A stretch of DNA of 64,000 nucleotides from Gnetum montanum (lineage: Eukaryota > Streptophyta > Gnetopsida > Gnetales > Gnetaceae), in contig MNCI01004927.1 of assembly GCA_015680685.1 (NCBI GenBank), positions 751,491 through 815,490 on the forward strand, given 5' to 3'. Of the stretch, positions 1-10,445 are shown one piece after another (position 1 is the first letter of the stretch; every line of letters starts with the position of its first letter). Both the position numbers and the translations under genes were made by a program. Under the pieces are notes generated by a model. It saw only the letters and a list, made by a program, of their open reading frames with translations. It did no database searches and was not told the origin of the DNA.

Positions 1-1
1 T

Positions 2-889
2 ATGTATAGGCCTCTAACTACTAACACTTCGGAGCACCCTTCAGTCCAAGGGAATGTAACGCATACGGTTATGTTAACACATACCGTAACTGACTGGATC
101 AAGGTAGGCCACCTTCCCAGGAAACTAACTGATCCTGGGAGTCCCTTTATTCATTTGCAGATCGCTGGGAATGCACCACATCGAGCTCTTCTTGACTCAG
201 GTTCCGGAGTCAACTTAATTTCGCGAAAGATGTATCACGCCTGGAACCTGCCCCAACTTAAGAAGAGCAACATCCAACTAGAGCTGGCAGACCAGTCCAT
301 CACTATTCCCTTGGGATTAGTGGAGGACGTTATTACCACTGTGTGTGGTTGGTCCTACCCAGCGGATTTCCTAGTGATCGATGTTAACAACAACGAAGGG
401 GACTTCCCAATTATAATGGGAAGGGCATGGCTAAGCACAGTAGATGCATGCCTTAGGATCCGCGATCTTTCCTTGGAAATCTCCAAGATAAACATATGTG
501 GAAAGATCGAGAAGAGGATAGTTCCATGCATCACATACAGTGATTCATCGGGTGATGACACGGAGGAAATGTCTCCATGTCACAGGTGTGCCCAGGAAAC
601 TCTGCAACAAAGATGCCTGTATGTAGCAACCACACAAGAAGTAGTAGACACCCCGTGGTTGACAGCTTCTCATAAGAGCAAACAAATATGCATGGAACGA
701 ACTGAGGCAACTCATGCCAACAACCGTGGCATAGACACATTGGAACGTGAGCGTCGCCAACTTCCACCCCTGAATTTAAGATCATCAATTGGGAGAAGTT
801 GGGCACTGCTTAGAAATTCAAATAGGCGCTCACTATTTCGGATCTCTCCCTCACAACTCAGTCATGGGGGAGATGGCCACCTATGCTAA
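2..889 (+). CDS. Gag-pro C-terminal part with retropepsin-like protease (partial)
   Basis: An open frame of 295 codons enters from the window edge, so its true start is unknown. Residues about 45-175 form an aspartic protease domain: the catalytic triad context LLDSGSGVNLIS is followed by a leucine-rich stretch, the segment QLELADQSITIPLGLVEDV, and the conserved late motif IIMGRAWL. This arrangement is typical of Athila/Tat-type gypsy proteases, which cleave the element's own polyprotein inside cytoplasmic virus-like particles. The tail of about 110 residues has Cys, His and Arg but no RT motif. There is no internal stop, unlike every other retroelement frame here. The first in-frame ATG is probably not the real start. 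Confidence 0.75.
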   Translation: MYRPLTTNTSEHPSVQGNVTHTVMLTHTVTDWIKVGHLPRKLTDPGSPFIHLQIAGNAPHRALLDSGSGVNLISRKMYHAWNLPQLKKSNIQLELADQSITIPLGLVEDVITTVCGWSYPADFLVIDVNNNEGDFPIIMGRAWLSTVDACLRIRDLSLEISKINICGKIEKRIVPCITYSDSSGDDTEEMSPCHRCAQETLQQRCLYVATTQEVVDTPWLTASHKSKQICMERTEATHANNRGIDTLERERRQLPPLNLRSSIGRSWALLRNSNRRSLFRISPSQLSHGGDGHLC

Positions 890-916
890 CCATATGGGGC
901 CCTCAGTTCTTTTTCA

Positions 917-1012
917 GTTTTTGTTTTACACGTTTTTGTTTTACAACGTTTTTGTTTTACACATTTTTGTTTTACAAATTTCTTTAACTTTTCTTGTTTT
1001 TGTTTTACAACA
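917..1012 (+). repeat. Tandem repeat of about 16-18 bp, TTTTTGTTTTACA core
   Basis: The core TTTTTGTTTTACA recurs about five times with short variable spacers (CG, ACG, AT), then decays. It follows immediately downstream of the protease frame inside the element. Confidence 0.8.
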
Positions 1013-1033
1013 TCGTTATATTTTTCTATCTTT

Positions 1034-1055
1034 TTGTGTGTGTGTGTGTGTGTGT
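1034..1055 (+). repeat. (TG)n microsatellite
   Basis: About ten uninterrupted TG units follow a T run. Nothing else is visible here. Confidence 0.85.
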
Positions 1056-2852
1056 CATCCATCATGTAAATTCGTCACCCAATAAGTGTTCGGGCCGATG
1101 GGATGAACTGTTTTTCATTGATTGCTAATGTTTGGTTTTTACCTTTAAGTTACATTGTTGATACTAAGGTATGTTCTTTTGATATGGCAGGCAATGAGAT
1201 CACTTCATCCATCCATCCATCAAGTCTATGGTTTCCCTTGGCTTGGAAATGTACAGTTCCCTTTTAATAAGAACTTCAATGAACAGGTGACTGGGCATTT
1301 CTCAAACTAAGGAAGGACTCAAGGATTGCAAAGGGTGTGACTTCAAGGGAACTTGATGTTTTTGTGTTGGTCATTCACTTGGGTGCTTGGATGTTTTCTT
1401 CTTGGGTTTTCTTGCCGTTCCGATGTTACCCAATAATCGGAAGCTGAGACAATAAAAATAAGAAGTCTTTGCATGGTGTGGTCCCCACGCATAAAAACAC
1501 AAAACACAAAAAAAAAACCAAAAGTGAGGATTCAAAGCACACCCCTTAGACGAAATAAAATTTGGGCTGCAAGCACTGGTTATGGAACCAAAGTGTTCCC
1601 TCTAACTAAGGCCCTTCTCGCTTCCCATTCTCTCTGTTGTTTCGTCGGAATGGTGGTGGCTTCTCGAAGTTGCATCCTTGTTACCCAAGTGGATGATTTA
1701 ACCAACTGCATTGATGCGAAGTCACTGGAAGTGGTTGGTTTGAGGCCAGAGTTGGAATGAGATTCGCCAAGTCACATTAATCATGAAACACACAAGGGGC
1801 TGTACACCACCTTGTTCTTGGGATTCCATTCCACTTCTCTTCTTCCCATCCTTCTCTCCATTGTTCACCTCATTGCCGGTTGTATCATTGTATATATTTT
1901 GGTTGATGCTTTGTTTTCTTTTTGGTAAATTCTTACGGTTAAGACTTTAACTCTTGTTCCAAAGGACATTCCCAGAGCCTACGGACTCTTTGAATGTGGG
2001 ATTGTCAGGGCATTAAGGGCATGAGCCTGCTTTGGGGAGGACCCACTGACATTCCTATTTGGAACATTAGTTAACTTCTTTTCCTTAACGTTTTGCAATT
2101 AATTAACATTTTTGTTCATTTCCATCATGACATCCTTTTTATCGATGCCATAGTTGTCCCTTTTTACCTATCATTCCTATTCCTTTTCTCTCTCCATTCT
2201 AACGCTACCGGAGGTTCGCGATTAGTCATGGGGGTACGGGGCCTGATTTTTCGATTTTTATCCTAAGCCCCGGATTTTTTCGTTTTTCTTCCTTACCCCT
2301 ATACCTTCGGTAGTCATCATCTATATTTTCCCAGATCCATATCAGCCATACCACACCTTAGCCAGTGAGCCTAAACCGAAGCAAGGTATGCTTTACTTAA
2401 TGATTCAATTACCCTTGCTAATATATGATGGTGTTGTGTGTGCAGATGGCAATCATACAACAACGGAATGGATCTGGAGCAGACACTTGGAATGGAGCAG
2501 CGCTGAAGCAGCATGCAAGGAGTGGAATTGATAATGCGCTTACAGATGGACAACGAAAGGCGCAATCTAGGCGTTGGCAGCAACAAGACTCTTCTTCTTT
2601 CTTCTCTTCTATTCTCTCTCCTCTTTTCTCTCAGCTGCCAACTGTGGCCTGATGTCATTGTAATAAGGTGTTCACCCATGTTGTCATGAACACCAGTTTT
2701 TGTCAAGTCTTGTAATAAAGACCGTTCACATGTCATCCCATTAGTTCCATTTTCCCTAATAATCCCATACCTACCTGATATCATTGTAAGGAACTCGAGG
2801 ACGAGTTTTCATTTAGTCATGGGGGTATGATGAGACGCGGTTTACACTAGGC

Positions 2853-2912
2853 CGCGATATCGCGGACGCGATATCGCGTCTTCTCCTGCGATATCGCGTA
2901 CGCGATATCGCG
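2853..2912 (+). promoter_or_regulatory. Cluster of four CGCGATATCGCG palindromes upstream of the LTR TATA box
   Basis: The 12-bp perfect palindrome CGCGATATCGCG occurs at 2853-2864, 2867-2878 and 2901-2912. A one-base-imperfect copy lies at 2887-2898. The array ends 15 bp before the TATA box. It is far more CpG-rich than its surroundings, and its position in U3 suggests a binding array for a dimeric regulator. That role is inference. Confidence 0.7.
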
Positions 2913-2927
2913 TCCCGCCGCCATATC

Positions 2928-2935
2928 TATAAATA
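2928..2935 (+). promoter_or_regulatory. LTR TATA box TATAAATA
   Basis: TATAAATA lies about 100 bp into the LTR, just after the palindrome array. It is the likely core promoter of the element transcript. AATAAA at 3102-3107 would serve as the polyadenylation signal. Confidence 0.7.
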
Positions 2936-3183
2936 AGAGGCGGCACTCCCTTCATTTCCCAATCCTGGCTAGTGTAGCGAAGCTCTGGCAGATTGATCAC
3001 TCCAGAGTTAGAATTTTTCCCCATGTGCCCGCAGTAGGAGTCCTAGAGTGAACGGCTCTTTATTCGAGCAGCTTGTAACCTGAACCCAAGTTGTGTACGG
3101 CAATAAAGACGAACTTGTTTGGATAAACCTTGCAGCACGTGGTTTCATTTATTGCTTTATTTCCTGCTTTCCTAGTGCGTTCA

Positions 3184-3500
3184 AGTACGACTTGATTACG
3201 AGCGTCTACGGACGTGTACGGCTAGTCAAGGAATCGGCTGCTTGACGCAATGCATGAGTACGACTCAATTACGAGCATTGGATGCTTGGTAACCCAGTAG
3301 CGTATTCCAGGATTCTGCGCTTGGTAACTCCCGGGTCTAATGTGTACGGCTAGTTGAGGAATCGGCTGCTCATTGCTAGGCTAGATCGTGTGATAAGTAC
3401 GACTTAGTTACGAGCACCCACGGGTGTGTACGGCTGGCTAAGGAATCGGCTGCTTATCACACGTAGGCTAAATAGGTGCCTCAGTACGACCACTTCGAGC
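3184..3500 (+). repeat. Degenerate repeat units within the LTR
   Basis: The block AGTACGACTNNNTTACGAGC starts at 3184, 3257 and 3396 (a weaker copy at 3483). In the first three units it is followed by GTGTACGGCTAG and GGAATCGGCTGCT. Unit lengths vary from about 73 to 139 bp, which suggests duplication followed by indels. Confidence 0.75.
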
Positions 3501-4009
3501 ACTTGCGTTACGTGTGGCGATCCCAGTAACGATTAGCGTTTGGTAAGCTGCAGTTGCATAGTTCAGGGTGTGTCCGGTAAGTGGGAACGGATGCTGACGC
3601 TAGTTAATTTAGACTTAGATCTTTAGTTAGAGTTAGCTTAGTTTCTCAACCCTTTCTCCTGGTAGCATAGAAGATAAGCCGAAAATACCAAAAAAATCAC
3701 ATACCTCAGACTTGCTTAACCATACACCGTGACACATACAAGCAAGCCTGGGAAGACAACGAACGATTAACCCCAAGTGTTTCTTGTGGCGTTAAGGCAT
3801 TTAGTCTGCGGAGTTCGACCGGATCGCGCGTGTACGCTCGTATTCGTATGGTGGAGTGTAGGGGTACCTCACCACTCATCATCTACGTATGCATGATAGA
3901 TGGATTACTTAGAATAAAGTTTCTAGCCTCTATAGTTTGAATATTAAGAGGAAAAATAATTTGAAAAACTAATTTTTAATTTGGAGAATTTATATAAAGT
4001 TGATTGTTT

Positions 4010-4520
4010 TTCTAAAGATGGCAAATATGTTTTTCCTTTTAATTCAAAAGTTGTTTATGAGATTATTATAAAAAATGATTTTATTTTTAACAAATTCAAT
4101 AAGGCCTAAAAAATGCAATTATCATCACACTTTTGGAGAAGAAACATAAAATATATTTGGAGAGCTTCTACATTTCCTGAAATTCTTATTTCTTTATAGT
4201 GTCTTATTCATCAAGATCTTCTTATCAACACTCATCTTAAACATATGGGAATTATTTCTCTTCAATATCCTCTTTGTAGAAGTAAAGACTCATTTTTATT
4301 TTTTTTTTAGTGTCCTATTGCTCAACATGCTTGGAAATGGACATTCAAGATTTTTAACAACTTTTAGTCAAGCATGATGAAGCCATTCTTGGTAATCATC
4401 CTACTTTGTTTACTTCATTTCTTTACATTTTGAATTATCTTGGACCCCCTCTTCTCTACTCTATTTGGAAGCTTTAGTGTTCAATTATTTTCTAGTAGCA
4501 AGAGCATAACTATGGCCTCT
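4010..4520 (+). pseudogene. LINE ORF2 3' remnant (zf-RVT region)
   Basis: Broken plus-strand frames resemble the zinc-binding region that follows the RT in plant L1-type LINEs. They show a Trp-rich start, a segment like PEILISL and LLINTHLKHMGI, then a Cys pair context and CPIAQHAWKW. The family pattern is a basic PEKIKxFxW start, a Cys-x2-Cys, and a closing H...C...W. Stops and an interrupted Cys motif mark it as dead. RT and endonuclease are absent, and no poly-A tail is clear. Confidence 0.55.
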
Positions 4521-5532
4521 CTTTAGGTGTCAAATACCAAATTCCCATAGATATTATTTTTCAGTTACAACTTTAAGTAAAAAAGCTCCCAGTGAAAGTT
4601 GAATAATTAATTTTTTTATAATACTAATCTCTTTTTGTTTTGGAGGCTCAAAGATGCAAAGCTTTCAACTTTTGTTATTTATTCTTTATCTGTGAATGAT
4701 GCATTCTTTTTTCTTTAGAGAGAGTTTTCTCTTTCTCTTTATAAGAAACTCTTTAGTAAGAAGTGAAAACTTGTAAGGGTGTTTCCAAATAAGGGCAATG
4801 CCTCATCCTTTTCCTACCTAAGAGGAAAGGTTTTTCAAGATTGATTATAAGGATGAAAACTTGAAAAGGCATCCCAAAACTATTGGGCTTTTTCTTTAGA
4901 CTCTCTCGTAGATGATTTGATGTACTTTGAATTTTTTTTAAAATAATATTCATTTCTTTGGGGTTTGACACCCTTCCTCCCCATAAAATATGAGTTTGTT
5001 AATTATTCTAATTAGATTTTAATGCTAACTTATTTAGTTCTTATGCTTATAGAAGGTTGTAGGCACTTTCATGTTTTACTTATGTTCTATGAAATTATCT
5101 TATTAGGAAATAAATATAATTAAGTGGTTTCCAATTTTAAGATTTTCAAATTGTAATATATCAAGTTTATATTTTAAAAGTATTTTCCATTTTAAACTAT
5201 AAAACATTTTAAATCATTTTATATGCCTTCTCTTTGTATAACCTAATTTTTAAAAAAAATTAAATAAAATATATTCATATCATTTTTATGCAAAAATTTG
5301 GTTAATAGAATAGTTCTAGCTATATGCAATCATTTATTAAAATAAAAAAATTATTTAAATTATGTAGGAAAGAAAAAGTATGTTGAAAAGTGAAAATTCA
5401 TATGGGGTATGAGTTCCCAAATATAATATTAATAAGAAGGAAAAGAAGAGTAAAAACTAAAATTTTATTAAGTTTGTAAACCCTTTGCATGTATTTGATA
5501 GTTGAATTATACATGTTATGAATTTTGAAATA
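4521..5532. other. AT-rich intergenic DNA
   Basis: Very AT-rich with short homopolymers. I see no coding exon, RNA gene or clear repeat. The first 300 bp may still belong to the LINE remnant. Confidence 0.5.
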
Positions 5533-5668
5533 TCATTAAGAAAATTACCAAGTATTCTTTGTAACATTTAGAACAAATAAATAATGAGGTGTTACCCTAA
5601 TCATTAAGAAAATTACCAAGTATTCTTTGTAACATTTAGAACAAATAAATAATGAGGTGTTACCCTAG
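5533..5668. repeat. Tandem duplication, 68 bp x 2
   Basis: Bases 5533-5600 and 5601-5668 are identical except for the last base. The duplicated unit includes the first bases of the adjacent SINE, so the duplication happened after the SINE inserted. Confidence 0.9.
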
Positions 5669-5795
5669 TGGTACGAGGCTTGGATTGGTAATTGTTAACC
5701 TTGCATCAAAAGTTCAATTCTATTAGATAGCATTGAGTTATAAACATTTATAAATCTTGGGGTGCAGCTATGTTTCAATTATTTTGGATTCCAAG
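5647..5795 (+). mobile_element. tRNA-derived SINE, copy A, with 13-bp target-site duplication
   Basis: The element is about 149 bp and is flanked by the direct repeat ATTTAGAACAAAT (5634-5646 and 5796-5808). It has a tRNA-like head (TTACCCTAGTGGTA, close to a pol III box A, then AGTTCAATTCT, close to box B) and a tail with CTTGGGGTGCA and CAATTATTTTGGATTCC. The same body occurs near 29,894 and, inverted, at 56,593-56,731, which defines a small SINE family. There is no poly-A tail. It codes for nothing and would have moved using LINE machinery. Confidence 0.8.
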
Positions 5796-6019
5796 ATTTA
5801 GAACAAATCAACAAAATTTGCAATTGCAATATCCTTTATAAAAATACCAAAAACAAGAAACAACCTTATAATTTTAAGAACGTCTACTTAAGTATAAGGT
5901 TATCATTAATATGTTGAAAAAACAAAAAATAAATGTTCATATTTTAAATTTTATAAAAATATTTTTCTAATTCATTTAATCTTTCTCTGCAATGAATGAA
6001 ATGCAGCGTGGTTCAGAAA

Positions 6020-6270
6020 TGCTGTTGGAACATCAAACATACATTGACGGATACTAATCATCAGAGTTGCTACTATCTCACAGCTCAGAGCAGGTTGGAC
6101 ATTCTTCTAAAACGAGACATAAATATTTCTTGCAAAGTATAATCTTTCTTTCATAAATGCAGTTTGAACATCAACTGATACTAATCATCCAAACTGTTAG
6201 CTAAAAACCTAGGGAAGGTTGGACGTTATTCTAAAGTAAAACACAAATATTTCTGGTAAAGTATTCCACA
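6020..6270. repeat. Diverged direct duplication of about 110-130 bp
   Basis: Two adjacent segments share GAACATCAA, GATACTAATCATC, a GGTTGGAC block, TATTCTAAA-type sequence and an AAATATTTCTxGxAAAGTAT end. They are an old tandem duplication in non-coding DNA. Confidence 0.6.
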
Positions 6271-6779
6271 TTTTGTGTGAAAAGCGAGTTATGGACATCT
6301 CTGTATGCTCCTCTCACGGAACTTATAAAAAAGCATGTTACCATGATCTAAATCGAGATATATGCGTATATACATACATATATATATATCCGATGCTCGG
6401 CTCCATTCGAAGACTTTCTGTAATTCCTATATAGATAGACAGCATCTATTCAACCATCCGTTGCATTTATGCAAACTATATATATGTCTACATCGAATGA
6501 GAGCCAGGGACCGTTGGCCTTAATGAAGGGAGGGATGTTGCAGTAGCCCAGCGACCATATGTCCACCTTGGAATCGTATCTGCAGCAACCATAGCAGCAG
6601 CAGCAGAGCAGCTGACTGGACTATGAAAATGTTTAGGTACGGGAAAAAAATTATGTGAAAATAATGGAGAGGGTTTTAGTTACGTTAGTTGTAAGAGGCT
6701 TGGTCTAGAAAAAGCCAGGTTACAGTTGGATTGAATTCCATTAAGTGAAGCTGACTTACGTACAAATTTTCTATCACAA

Positions 6780-7250
6780 GGGATTGTAAATCTGGTCCTA
6801 AAAAACATTTCATGAAAGGAATCCTGAAACTGTTGGGATAGATCTAAAAGGGGTGTCAGTGCGTATCAGGGCGGTAAGTGAAAATTTTCATTCATGTAGA
6901 TATAAGGGAAAAAATGGGTCCAAGCAAGCATAAAAAACTTTAGTAAAACGAATTCTGAACCTGGTCGGAGAAAATTTCAGTAAAAAGGATTTTTAGCTGG
7001 ATAGATTCTGGGGGGAAATTTTGAATAAAAAGTAAAATGGAATTCTCAAACCAGTCCGATAGATTCAAAGAGTGAAAACCTAAGTTAAAAATTTTCCAGG
7101 AATCTCAGTAGTAGACTAGTAGTAAGTGAAAAAATTTCAAAGAATCACAGTTAGGTAGATGTAAGCCAAAAACTTTCAAAGAATCACAGTAAGGTTGATG
7201 TAAGTTAAAAATTTGAAGGGATCTCAGTGTGCTTACCTGAAAAATGTCAA
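6780..7250. repeat. Degenerate minisatellite, about 39-bp unit
   Basis: The clearest units are at about 7135-7225: CAAAGAATCACAGT followed by AGG(T)AGATGTAAG and CCAAAAACTTT, with a 39-bp period. Looser copies with GTAAGTGAAAA, AATCTCAGT and GGATAGATTC motifs extend back to about 6780. No coding potential is evident. Confidence 0.55.
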
Positions 7251-7431
7251 TAAAATCAGCTCATGGGTGGACATGAGTAAAAGATTTCAGTTTGAGTTGG
7301 TGTTGTGTGTACGTACCCGGATTTGCATGAGATAGTTTTTCATGATTTTATATGATAATGATGCCTTTGAAGTACTAGATCTTGTTGATTTGGTCTTCCT
7401 GAACAGGTTCCTGGATAGATCGGCAGCAGCC

Positions 7432-7695
7432 CTACAGGAAAAGGTTTGAGGCGCTGTGCACGAGAGGAGGAGCTTCTAGCAAGGCAGAATCGTGGTCGTG
7501 ATCTGTGTCGTCCGCAGCCTCTGAAGATACCATGCGCGCGAATTCCGCCATTAGGTTAAAGCAAAAATTTTCTTCGTCGTCGTCGTCCTCCGTGAACAAA
7601 AATTTAGCAACTATATATCCACGCCTGCAAGAGGGATCAAAGTTAATGCTACTCTCCGGATTTTTGCTGCAGTCTTCGGAAAACAAGATTAACAT
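7432..7695 (-). CDS. Unrecognised 87-residue frame, possible exon
   Basis: This is a GC-richer island in AT-rich DNA with an open minus-strand frame. The product has an acidic run (EDDDDEEN) and a tail with several His and Asp. I do not recognise it. A splice acceptor-like CTGCAG lies near its 5' end, so it could be an exon fragment. The acidic run comes from a TCG/GTC trinucleotide repeat, so chance is a real alternative. No neighbouring exon could be joined to it. Confidence 0.2.
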   Translation of the reverse strand: MLILFSEDCSKNPESSINFDPSCRRGYIVAKFLFTEDDDDEENFCFNLMAEFARMVSSEAADDTDHDHDSALLEAPPLVHSASNLFL

Positions 7696-7699
7696 TTAA

Positions 7700-8924
7700 C
7701 AATGTATCATACTCCTCCTGAAGAGAATTTCCAATATTCAGTGTTTTATAATCCGACAATCTCTTGGCCCGAGCAAAAAGGTCATACCAGTGCATAGTTT
7801 CAGCATTTGGCCAGAGATTCTTAACTCAACATTTTTAGTAGACTTAAACAAAACACAAGTAGAATATACAAAATCCCAATGCAAACCAAAAACCTAATTG
7901 TCAATCCATAAATTCTGGAAAACTCATTTTAGGAGACTATTGCTTAAACTCATTTTAGGAACGAACCTCCGTATGGGTATAGAAACCTGGAATAGTCTCA
8001 GCTAGAGAGGGCTACATAGTCTTTTGAAAACAGTAAACTAAAAGGAAATCTAAAATTTAGAATTAAATGATTCCCAGTGCATCGTTACCAATGGTGTCCA
8101 CTGCTAGGCAGGAAGACCGCAATTGCCGCAAAGAGGATGAGAGAGAGAGATTGCCATGGGGAGGTGTTGCCTCTCTAGCATTGCTGCTGCAGTTGCTACA
8201 ACGCCAGAGAGGAAGATTACCCATGTGCTAGGGAACCAAAAGGGAAACAACAGAGATTGTTGCCTCCTCCCTGCTGCCATAGGGTGCTAGTGACTATTGC
8301 AGATGAGTTGCCATGCCTGGTGAGAGAAGGCCATCGGATTTGATGCAGCACACCTTGCTGCCCACTGAGAGAGAGAAAACTACCCATGCTGCCCACTACC
8401 ACTGTTACATGGCTAAGCATCACGAGCGTTCGCGCCTGGCTACCGAGTGCCACCACACGTTCGCAGTGTAACGCTACGCCTACCATGCTTTTGTGTGTTG
8501 CTGGAGACAGAGGAGAGGGGATGCTCTGCTGCAACATCGTGCTGCCAAAAACATCGCCTTGCCAAAATGGAGATAGAGAGAAGTCAAGCCCCTTGCAGTT
8601 TGGGCCAATACCGTCACTAGCAGGAGAAAGAGCCAAAGAGAAAAGAGAGGGGAGACCGCCCAGCATTCCACCAACCACGCACACCGTTGCTATTTCTATT
8701 TGCAACTTCGCAAGTTGCTACAAACAAAATAAGAGAGAACTCTGTTGCAGTTGCTACTGCTGCCGTGCCTGCATTGTCTGCAATTCCCAGTCTGCAGTGT
8801 GTTGCAGGAGAGAAGAGAGCCTCTGGTGCATGTGCAACATAGAGAGACTGCTACTACTCCTACGTCATCTGCGTGTGTTCCAAAAAAAAACGTAACTTTC
8901 CTCCTAGCTAACCTTAGGATTCAT
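7700..8924. other. Unassigned region before the Tat-A 5' LTR
   Basis: From about 8050 the sequence becomes GC-richer, with GAGA tracts and many TGC/GCA triplets. Open frames exist on both strands (8386-8895 plus, 8217-8705 minus). They overlap each other, carry Cys- and Ser-rich low-complexity sequence, and match no family I recognise, so I do not call them genes. Part of this could be LTR sequence lacking a counterpart at the other end. Confidence 0.4.
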
Positions 8925-10419
8925 TCTGGCTCTCCAGCATAACAGCACTTCGGTCGCCAGCATAACAGCACTTCGGTCGCCAGTTTGAACTCGTGTCAAG
9001 CCAAAAGTTGTCAAGATAGCTTAGCATGAAAGAGGCATTTGGTAGACTTTCTAACTCCTGAAGCTACCCCTCTTGCTACACTCTCAAGCGTAGTTGGCGT
9101 AGCAAGAACAAAGACTGCAATTTTTGCCAAATTTTTCTAAGTGTTCATGCTACGCCTTGTCCCATCGTGCTACACTCACTATCACTAGCATAGCAAGCGT
9201 AGTAGCACTGGACTTTAGTCTTTTGCAAAATTTTCCTAACTCTTGTACTACACTTTGAAGCATAGCCAGTGTAGCAACACGGAATTGCCTCTGCAAAGCT
9301 TAGCACAAACCTTCATTCCAACTCCAGCACTCCTCTCACAAGTAGGATCAACAACTTGCACTCTTTTTGTACCCGCCTCTATGTCCCAAAATTGTACCTA
9401 CGCTTAATCCCACTTGAAAGAGGGGAGAATGTAGTCCCTGAGCGTAGCCTCCAAATTGCATTGTTTTGCACTCTTTGCAGGTACATTGCAGTCTTGACAC
9501 ACGCAGTCTCAGCAGCATAGCCATGGTCTAGCAGTCTTTCGGGGTCTAGTGGAGCATACCAGAGCGTAACACCAGTTACTACAGTGAGAGCATAGCAAAG
9601 GTCAACGTAGTCCCACCTACCCCTTTGCCACATGGTACACGATCTGCACTTCACACTAACCCTAAGTCTATAAATACCCCTGCATTCCACACTCTAGGAG
9701 TTGGCAATTTATTCTAGCGGTGAACATTTGAAGCATTTGGCTAGCAAATCCGAGTAGCAGTTGGCATTTTAGAGTACCACTTGGCACTCGAGGCACCTTG
9801 AGCACCTCATACACCAGAGCGTATCAGCACCTTGGCAACACCTTTGCATCCCACTTAGTGTCACAATGCACTGTAAACCTGCAGGACATTGCAGTAGCCA
9901 GCCTAGCAGGCATAGACTTCACAGCAAACGTCAGTCTTTACCTCGGGACATCCTAGAGACTGTGGCTATGTTGCTACTATGCCTGTCTGTACATCGCGTA
10001 CCTCCTCAAAGCTCAACTATAATTGTTACACTCTCTATCTGGGGTGGTACCATTCTTTCTTTCTCTCTCAAACTCTATTGCATTTTAAGAATTTTCTTTG
10101 ACATTTAGTACCACGTTTGCATTTTTCGCTATTTTACACATTTTCTTGCACACTTACACTATCATTTTCATGCTGGGAAACCCTGCCACACTTAGGCTTA
10201 GTTGGCCTCGGTATTGTCAAGAACACCGTCAGCGCTTGCATTTTTAGCTAACCACGCCACGCCCCGATTACAGTTGGCAAAGTCCCTGTTCGATCGACAA
10301 GACAGTTCAAGGCACTCCGCCTCCGTTTCCCAACAAAGGCCCTCATGCAAAGGTGGGGTTGAGGCAGTGTGCCTACGAACCCCTCGGCATTCCAGTCACT
10401 GATGTTTTCGATCGCTACA
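8925..10419 (+). repeat. 5' LTR of Tat-A
   Basis: Collinear with 27301-28783. Shared blocks include GGCATTTGGTAGA, AGACTGCAATTTTTGC, TGCCTTGTCCCATC, CTATAAATACCCC, GTTCGATCGACAAGAC and the closing TCGCTACA. The end at 10419 is well set by the CA end and the loss of similarity beyond it. The start near 8925 is where similarity fades, so it may be truncated. A 24-bp block containing CATAACAGCACTTCGGTCGCC is tandemly doubled near 8938-8982. Confidence 0.8.
9669..9676 (+). promoter_or_regulatory. TATA box of the Tat-A LTR
   Basis: TATAAATA followed by CCCC is conserved at the equivalent place in the 3' LTR (28022-28029). It is the likely start region of the element's sense transcript. Confidence 0.65.
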
Positions 10420-10445
10420 GTTTTCTGGCACTAGAAGGAAGGCCT
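10420..10445 (+). promoter_or_regulatory. Candidate primer-binding site of Tat-A
   Basis: Five bases after the LTR the sequence TGGCACTAGAAGGAAGG begins. It starts with the TGG complementary to a tRNA CCA end, and the short offset is usual for this lineage. The tRNA species was not identified. Confidence 0.5.

Larger units (their letters stand above)
890..2827 (+). other. Non-coding 3' internal region of the Athila-like element
   Basis: No RT, integrase or envelope-like frame can be read here on either strand. The region holds a T-rich tandem repeat, a TG microsatellite and pyrimidine-rich tracts. The short block AGTCATGGGG occurs three times, near 862, 2225 and 2816; the last lies next to the LTR and includes the likely polypurine primer region (CATGGGGGTA). 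The other two may be duplicated primer-like sites or chance. Confidence 0.5.
1..3881 (+). mobile_element. 3' part of an Athila-like Ty3/gypsy element lacking pol
   Basis: The segment holds a retropepsin-type protease reading frame, about 1.9 kb of non-coding internal DNA, and a complete 3' LTR (2828-3881). The 5' end lies outside the window. An autonomous gypsy element has RT, RNase H and integrase after the protease; none can be read here on either strand, so this copy looks like a non-autonomous deletion derivative. The sequence just before the LTR carries the short block GAACTCGAGGACGAG that often precedes the 3' LTR in plant gypsy elements. The protease frame is intact, so this copy is probably younger than the other elements in the window. 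The Athila assignment rests on the protease and is inference. Confidence 0.75.
2828..3881 (+). repeat. 3' LTR of the Athila-like element (1,054 bp)
   Basis: The LTR begins TGATGAG and ends CTCATCA, a perfect 7-bp inverted terminal repeat with the standard TG...CA ends. It follows the primer-like block CATGGGGGTA. Inside, in order, are four palindromes, a TATA box at 2928, an AATAAA at 3102-3107 and a degenerate tandem repeat from 3184. The target-site duplication cannot be tested because the 5' LTR lies outside the window. The five bases after the LTR are TCTAC. Confidence 0.85.

Noticed and set aside
7505-7699. Plus-strand frame with a Ser run
   Set aside because: The run is a TCG/GTC microsatellite. 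It has no family match and overlaps the possible minus-strand exon.
8217-8895. Overlapping open frames of 162 and 169 codons on opposite strands
   Set aside because: Low-complexity Cys/Ser/Leu composition, mutual overlap and no recognisable domain. They are more likely chance frames in GC-richer DNA.
9379-9690. Minus-strand frame conserved in both Tat-A LTRs (the copy at 27819-28043 is clearly similar)
   Set aside because: Similarity is expected because the two LTRs are copies of one another. There is no start context or family match, and it lies over the TATA region.
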